Assembly: GCF_904846155.1 (NCBI RefSeq) | Contig: NZ_CAJGZP010000001.1 | Span: 2,542,001 to 2,606,000 of the forward strand | DNA: 64,000 nt | Reading direction: 5' to 3' | Origin: Psychrobacter fulvigenes | GTDB lineage: Bacteria; Pseudomonadota; Gammaproteobacteria; Pseudomonadales; Moraxellaceae | Shown here: positions 60,490 through 64,000 of the stretch, one piece after another | Numbering within the stretch: position 1 is the first letter of the stretch | Layout: each line of letters starts with the position of its first letter | The notes under the pieces: generated by a model | What the model was told of the DNA's origin: nothing | Seen by the model: the letters and a program-made list of their open reading frames with translations, nothing else | Database searches by the model: none | Made by a program: the position numbers and the translations under genes

Positions 60490-61317
60490 ATGTTACTTAA
60501 ATCATTGACCACATCTAACTTATCATCCGATTCTCCATCCAACTCTTCACCTAAGCGAATCTGCTCATTAATGCTTGCAACCTCGATGGGCTTGATGGCA
60601 CTGAGCTTTAGCCAAACGGCGGCCGCAATTACTACCAAAGATATTACCTATACGGTGGACGAGCAGCCTTACCAAGGCTATTATGCAAAAGCAGATAAAG
60701 CCAATGCGCCTTTTATCTTGCTCATTCATGATTGGGATGGGCTAACAGACTATGAGCGCAAACGTGCCGACATGTTGGCTAAGCAAGGCTACAACGTGTT
60801 CGCAGCAGATATGTTTGGCACTGGTGTTCGTCCCACTGAGTTGGCAGATAAGAAGCGCCTAACCGCAGCGCTATATGATGACCGCAGCAAAATGCGCCGT
60901 TTACTGCAAGGGGCATTAAATGCAGGGCAAGAGCAAGGTAATAACGTCCGTGAAGGCGTGACGATGGGCTATTGTTTTGGTGGTAGTGTGGCCTTAGAGC
61001 TTGCGCGTTCAGGATTTCCGCAAAAAGCGTTTGTGCCTTTTCATGGGGGGCCTGAGCTGCCAGCGGGTCAAACTTATGATAAAACGAAGGGTGAGATTTT
61101 AGTCTTTCATGGCAGTGCCGACGAAGCCGTGCCGTTTGAGGATTTTACCGCCCTTGGTAAGACGTTAGAAACCAGTGGAGTACCCCATGAGATGCTGACT
61201 TATAGCGGTGCAGTCCATGCCTTTACTGACTTCAATAATCCTGATAGATACAATGCTCGTGCCGATGAGCGCTCTTGGAGACGTTATACAGATTTTTTAG
61301 CCAATGCATATAAATAA
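60490..61317 (+). CDS. Exported dienelactone hydrolase-family protein
   Basis: 275 aa alpha/beta hydrolase of the dienelactone hydrolase family. The nucleophile is Cys162 in GYCFGGS, with the acid in FHGSADEAVP and the His in SGAVHAFTD: the Cys-Asp-His triad of the family. Residues 1-46 form a long polar leader and a Sec signal (LMALSFSQTAAA then ITTK), so the enzyme should be periplasmic, unlike the classical cytosolic one. An ATG at 60475 is in frame but lacks a ribosome site; GAGG 9 nt before 60490 supports the latter. The substrate is unknown. Confidence 0.85.
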   Translation: MLLKSLTTSNLSSDSPSNSSPKRICSLMLATSMGLMALSFSQTAAAITTKDITYTVDEQPYQGYYAKADKANAPFILLIHDWDGLTDYERKRADMLAKQGYNVFAADMFGTGVRPTELADKKRLTAALYDDRSKMRRLLQGALNAGQEQGNNVREGVTMGYCFGGSVALELARSGFPQKAFVPFHGGPELPAGQTYDKTKGEILVFHGSADEAVPFEDFTALGKTLETSGVPHEMLTYSGAVHAFTDFNNPDRYNARADERSWRRYTDFLANAYK

Positions 61318-61390
61318 CTTTAGTTTGTACCCTATAAGAAGAGCGAACCTTATTTATTAACCAGTCTGTTAGAAGACAAGGAAGACATTC

Positions 61391-64000
61391 ATGTTACTAA
61401 AGAACGAATTATTGCGTACACGTGTTAGATTGTTAGGATCATTTTTGGGTGAGGCCATTTCTCGCCAATCTGGGGAAGACACTGTCCATACCATTGAGAC
61501 CTTGCGTAAAGGCTTTATTCAGGAGCGTCGCGAGCACAATGCAGCGCACAAACAGCAGCTCATCGACCTCATTGCCTCGTTAGACAATCAAACATTAAAA
61601 AACGTCATTCGTGCGTTCTCTATATACTTTTTTCTTGCAAACTTGACTGAAGAAAACTACCTACGTGAGCAGCGCCGTGCCATGCGTGCCGAGTCCAACC
61701 AAAGCTGGGAAGGCTCATTTCGCCGCACTTTACTAGAGTGCCGTGAACGTAACATTGAGCCTGATCAAATAAAAGAGCTCATCGACGATCTTAAATTTAT
61801 TCCCGTTTTTACGGCACATCCCACCGAAGCTCGTAGACGCACCACCATGAATATCTTGCAAACGCTATACGAGCATACAGATGCCATGAGCGATTATCCC
61901 GAAGGCAGCCTAGCCTTTGAGCAAGCCAAACAAAAAACCGCAGAAACCATTGATTTGCTTTGGTCGTCAGACGAAGTCCGTACTCGCAAACCATTGGTTT
62001 ATGATGAAATAAACAACGGCTTGCACTATTTTGATGCCAGTTTATTCACCGCCATTCCAAAGGTGTATCGTAATACCAAAGATGCCATAGTCGAAGTCTA
62101 CCCAGAACTCACCGACTATCCCCTACCCGCTTTTGTCAGCTTTGGCTCTTGGATTGGTGGCGATAGAGATGGTAATCCCTTCGTCACTCACGAAACTACC
62201 GAGATGGCAGTACTGATGCATGCCAATACGGTGCTCCGTCATTACCAAGTCCTCATCAGAAAGCTGCGCCGCGAGCTTATTCATAGCAACACGATTGTCG
62301 ACATTGCCCCAGATATTTATGCCCGCATCAAAGACTACAGCGAGCTTGATCAAAAAGTCTTCTTCTATAATCCTGAAGATTATCATAACGAGCCGTACCG
62401 AAGACTACTGTCCATCATTCTTGCCAAAATAAAAGCGACCAACCAGCATATCCAAAGCCAAGGAACAGATAGTGAGGCCGGAAAAGATGCCTATTCAACC
62501 CCCCAAGCCTTGTTAGATGACTTACGACTCATTCGCCAAAGTGTGAACACCCATGACCAGGCTCATGGCGAAGGTTTGCTGCTTGATACCATTCGCTTGG
62601 TAAAAACCTGCGGATTTCACTTGGCATCTCTCGATATTCGCCAAGATTCAGGATATCACGGCGAAGTCATTGCTGACATTTTTGCCAGTGCTTCCAATCT
62701 ACCAGACTATCAATCACTCAGCGAAACAGAGCGCCAACAGTGGTTAACACGTTTATTAGAAAACCCTGGCACACCGCTTATTTATAGCGATAATTTAAGC
62801 GAGCAGACGCGTGAACAGCTTAACTTGATGAACTCTGTGGCGAAATTACGCAAACTGGTTGGCGAAGATACTTTTGGTAGCTATGTTATCTCCATGACCA
62901 ATAACGCCAGTCAACTGTTAGAAGTGCTTCTACTGATGCGTTTTGCGGGCTTATCTGGCATCAATAATGAAGGTCATTTATTTGCTGCCTTACCTGTTGC
63001 CCCCTTATTTGAAACCATTGAAGATCTTAAAAATATTGACAAGATCATGCCTACGATTCTAGAAAACCCACTATATCGTGAGCTACTCGAGCACTCAGGG
63101 AACCTGCAAGAAATCATGCTTGGCTACTCAGATTCTTCAAAAGATGGCGGCATTATTACCTCGGCTTGGCAGCTGTATAGCGCTCAGCAAACCATTACCA
63201 ATATTGCCAATAAATATGGCATCAGTACACGGCTGTTCCATGGCCGCGGTGGCTCTGTCAGTCGCGGGGGCGGCTCCACCCATCAAGCCATCGCCGCCCA
63301 ACCTGCGGGCACCTTAAACGGGCAAATCAAGTTCACTGAGCAAGGTGAAGTACTTTACGCTAAGTATGCCAATCCAGATACGGCGGTCTTTGAATTAACC
63401 ATGGGCATCACTGGTGCGCTAAAAGCCAGTTCGTCACGATTTGTGGCACAACCAACACAGCTTGATAGGTATGAAACCCTATTTGCTCGATTGGCAGATG
63501 CTGGTGATCAGCAATACCGTGCCCTGACTGATAACACAGAAGGCTTCTATAAATTTTATTCTGAAGCCACACCTGTTCAAGAGATTTCATTGCTCAATAT
63601 TGGCTCACGTCCTGCCCATCGTAAAAAAGGACTGCCAAGTAAGTCTACCATTCGGGCGATACCTTGGGTATTTGGCTGGTCATTGGCGCGCTTCACCCTC
63701 CCTGCTTGGTACGGAGTGGGCAGCGCTTTAGATAGTGTCAAACAAGATGAAGACTTGATGAAGGAAATGAATAAAAACTGGCCGTTTTTCAGTGCCTTTA
63801 TCAGCAATATTGAAATGGCCTTTACCAAATCTGAGATGAGTATTGCCCGTGCATACAGCCAATTATGTGAGGATGAAACCTTACGCGAGCAAATAATGCA
63901 GGCAGTCATTGATGAGCATGAACTTACCAACGCAGGTCTTAACTCATTGCTAGATCAGGAGTCTTTACTTGCAAATCAACAAGACTTGGCTCATTCCTTG
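61391..64000 (+). CDS. ppc: Phosphoenolpyruvate carboxylase (3' end beyond window)
   Basis: 870 codons visible, open at the window end; the family is about 880-930 aa, so little is missing. It converts phosphoenolpyruvate and bicarbonate to oxaloacetate to refill the citric-acid cycle. Signatures: VFTAHPTEARRR with catalytic His143, SFGSWIGGDRDGNP, GYSDSSKDGG, LFHGRGGSVSRGGG, and IPWVFGWSLARFTLPAWYG. One frame without interruption. AAGGA 9 nt before the ATG. It lies 73 bp after the dienelactone hydrolase gene and may share its transcript. Confidence 0.96.
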   Translation, partial: MLLKNELLRTRVRLLGSFLGEAISRQSGEDTVHTIETLRKGFIQERREHNAAHKQQLIDLIASLDNQTLKNVIRAFSIYFFLANLTEENYLREQRRAMRAESNQSWEGSFRRTLLECRERNIEPDQIKELIDDLKFIPVFTAHPTEARRRTTMNILQTLYEHTDAMSDYPEGSLAFEQAKQKTAETIDLLWSSDEVRTRKPLVYDEINNGLHYFDASLFTAIPKVYRNTKDAIVEVYPELTDYPLPAFVSFGSWIGGDRDGNPFVTHETTEMAVLMHANTVLRHYQVLIRKLRRELIHSNTIVDIAPDIYARIKDYSELDQKVFFYNPEDYHNEPYRRLLSIILAKIKATNQHIQSQGTDSEAGKDAYSTPQALLDDLRLIRQSVNTHDQAHGEGLLLDTIRLVKTCGFHLASLDIRQDSGYHGEVIADIFASASNLPDYQSLSETERQQWLTRLLENPGTPLIYSDNLSEQTREQLNLMNSVAKLRKLVGEDTFGSYVISMTNNASQLLEVLLLMRFAGLSGINNEGHLFAALPVAPLFETIEDLKNIDKIMPTILENPLYRELLEHSGNLQEIMLGYSDSSKDGGIITSAWQLYSAQQTITNIANKYGISTRLFHGRGGSVSRGGGSTHQAIAAQPAGTLNGQIKFTEQGEVLYAKYANPDTAVFELTMGITGALKASSSRFVAQPTQLDRYETLFARLADAGDQQYRALTDNTEGFYKFYSEATPVQEISLLNIGSRPAHRKKGLPSKSTIRAIPWVFGWSLARFTLPAWYGVGSALDSVKQDEDLMKEMNKNWPFFSAFISNIEMAFTKSEMSIARAYSQLCEDETLREQIMQAVIDEHELTNAGLNSLLDQESLLANQQDLAHSL

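Overview
The window reads as an ordinary chromosomal stretch of a gammaproteobacterium of the family Moraxellaceae, most likely Psychrobacter. This is inferred from protein flavour, gene neighbourhoods (fused NuoCD, an AcrAB-OprM/AdeIJK-type pump, tandem ubiH-ubiI), moderate GC and many small intergenic palindromes. I ran no database search. There is no prophage, no complete insertion sequence, no CRISPR array and no rRNA operon.

Layout. 1-3.5 kb: an OmpA-like lipoprotein and two flavin monooxygenases of ubiquinone synthesis (ubiH, ubiI). 4-10.3 kb: phoH, ybeY, a small MscS channel, a TonB-like protein, an unrecognised gene and a ferredoxin-NADP reductase. 10.4-26.6 kb: the complete nuoABCDEFGHIJKLMN operon for respiratory complex I on the minus strand, closed by a strong terminator; nuoF carries a one-base frameshift. 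27.4-30.8 kb: lolA, rpmA, rplU and the divergent ispB. 31.1-38.1 kb: a tripartite RND efflux operon behind a MerR-type promoter and a cluster of inverted repeats. 38.3-47.4 kb: hemB, rep, mgtE, dut, a phosphomannomutase-type gene, argB and an ArsC/Spx-like protein. 47.6-56 kb: leuS-lptE-holA and macAB. 56.1-56.9 kb: two identical tRNA-Lys genes inside a perfect 244-bp direct duplication rich in hairpins. 56.9-64 kb: a metallo-beta-lactamase-fold protein, a large catalase, an exported dienelactone hydrolase and ppc, which is cut by the window end.

How the genes fit together. Quinone head-group hydroxylation (ubiH, ubiI), tail synthesis (ispB) and the quinone-reducing complex I (nuo) form a respiratory theme. 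lolA, lptE, the two export pumps and the OmpA-like lipoprotein serve the envelope. 

The least explained material is non-coding. It comprises a 140-150 bp palindromic repeat family (8255-8393 and 41738-41887), a family of short hairpins ending in CTCTTGCG (one near 5.27 kb, several around the tRNAs), a third palindrome at 5211-5336, and candidate operators ahead of the efflux operon and nuoA. I see no clearly new protein-based system; the candidates for something undescribed are these repeat families, the gene of unknown function at 8.5-9.3 kb, and unusual extensions in NuoK, NuoG and the outer-membrane efflux protein.
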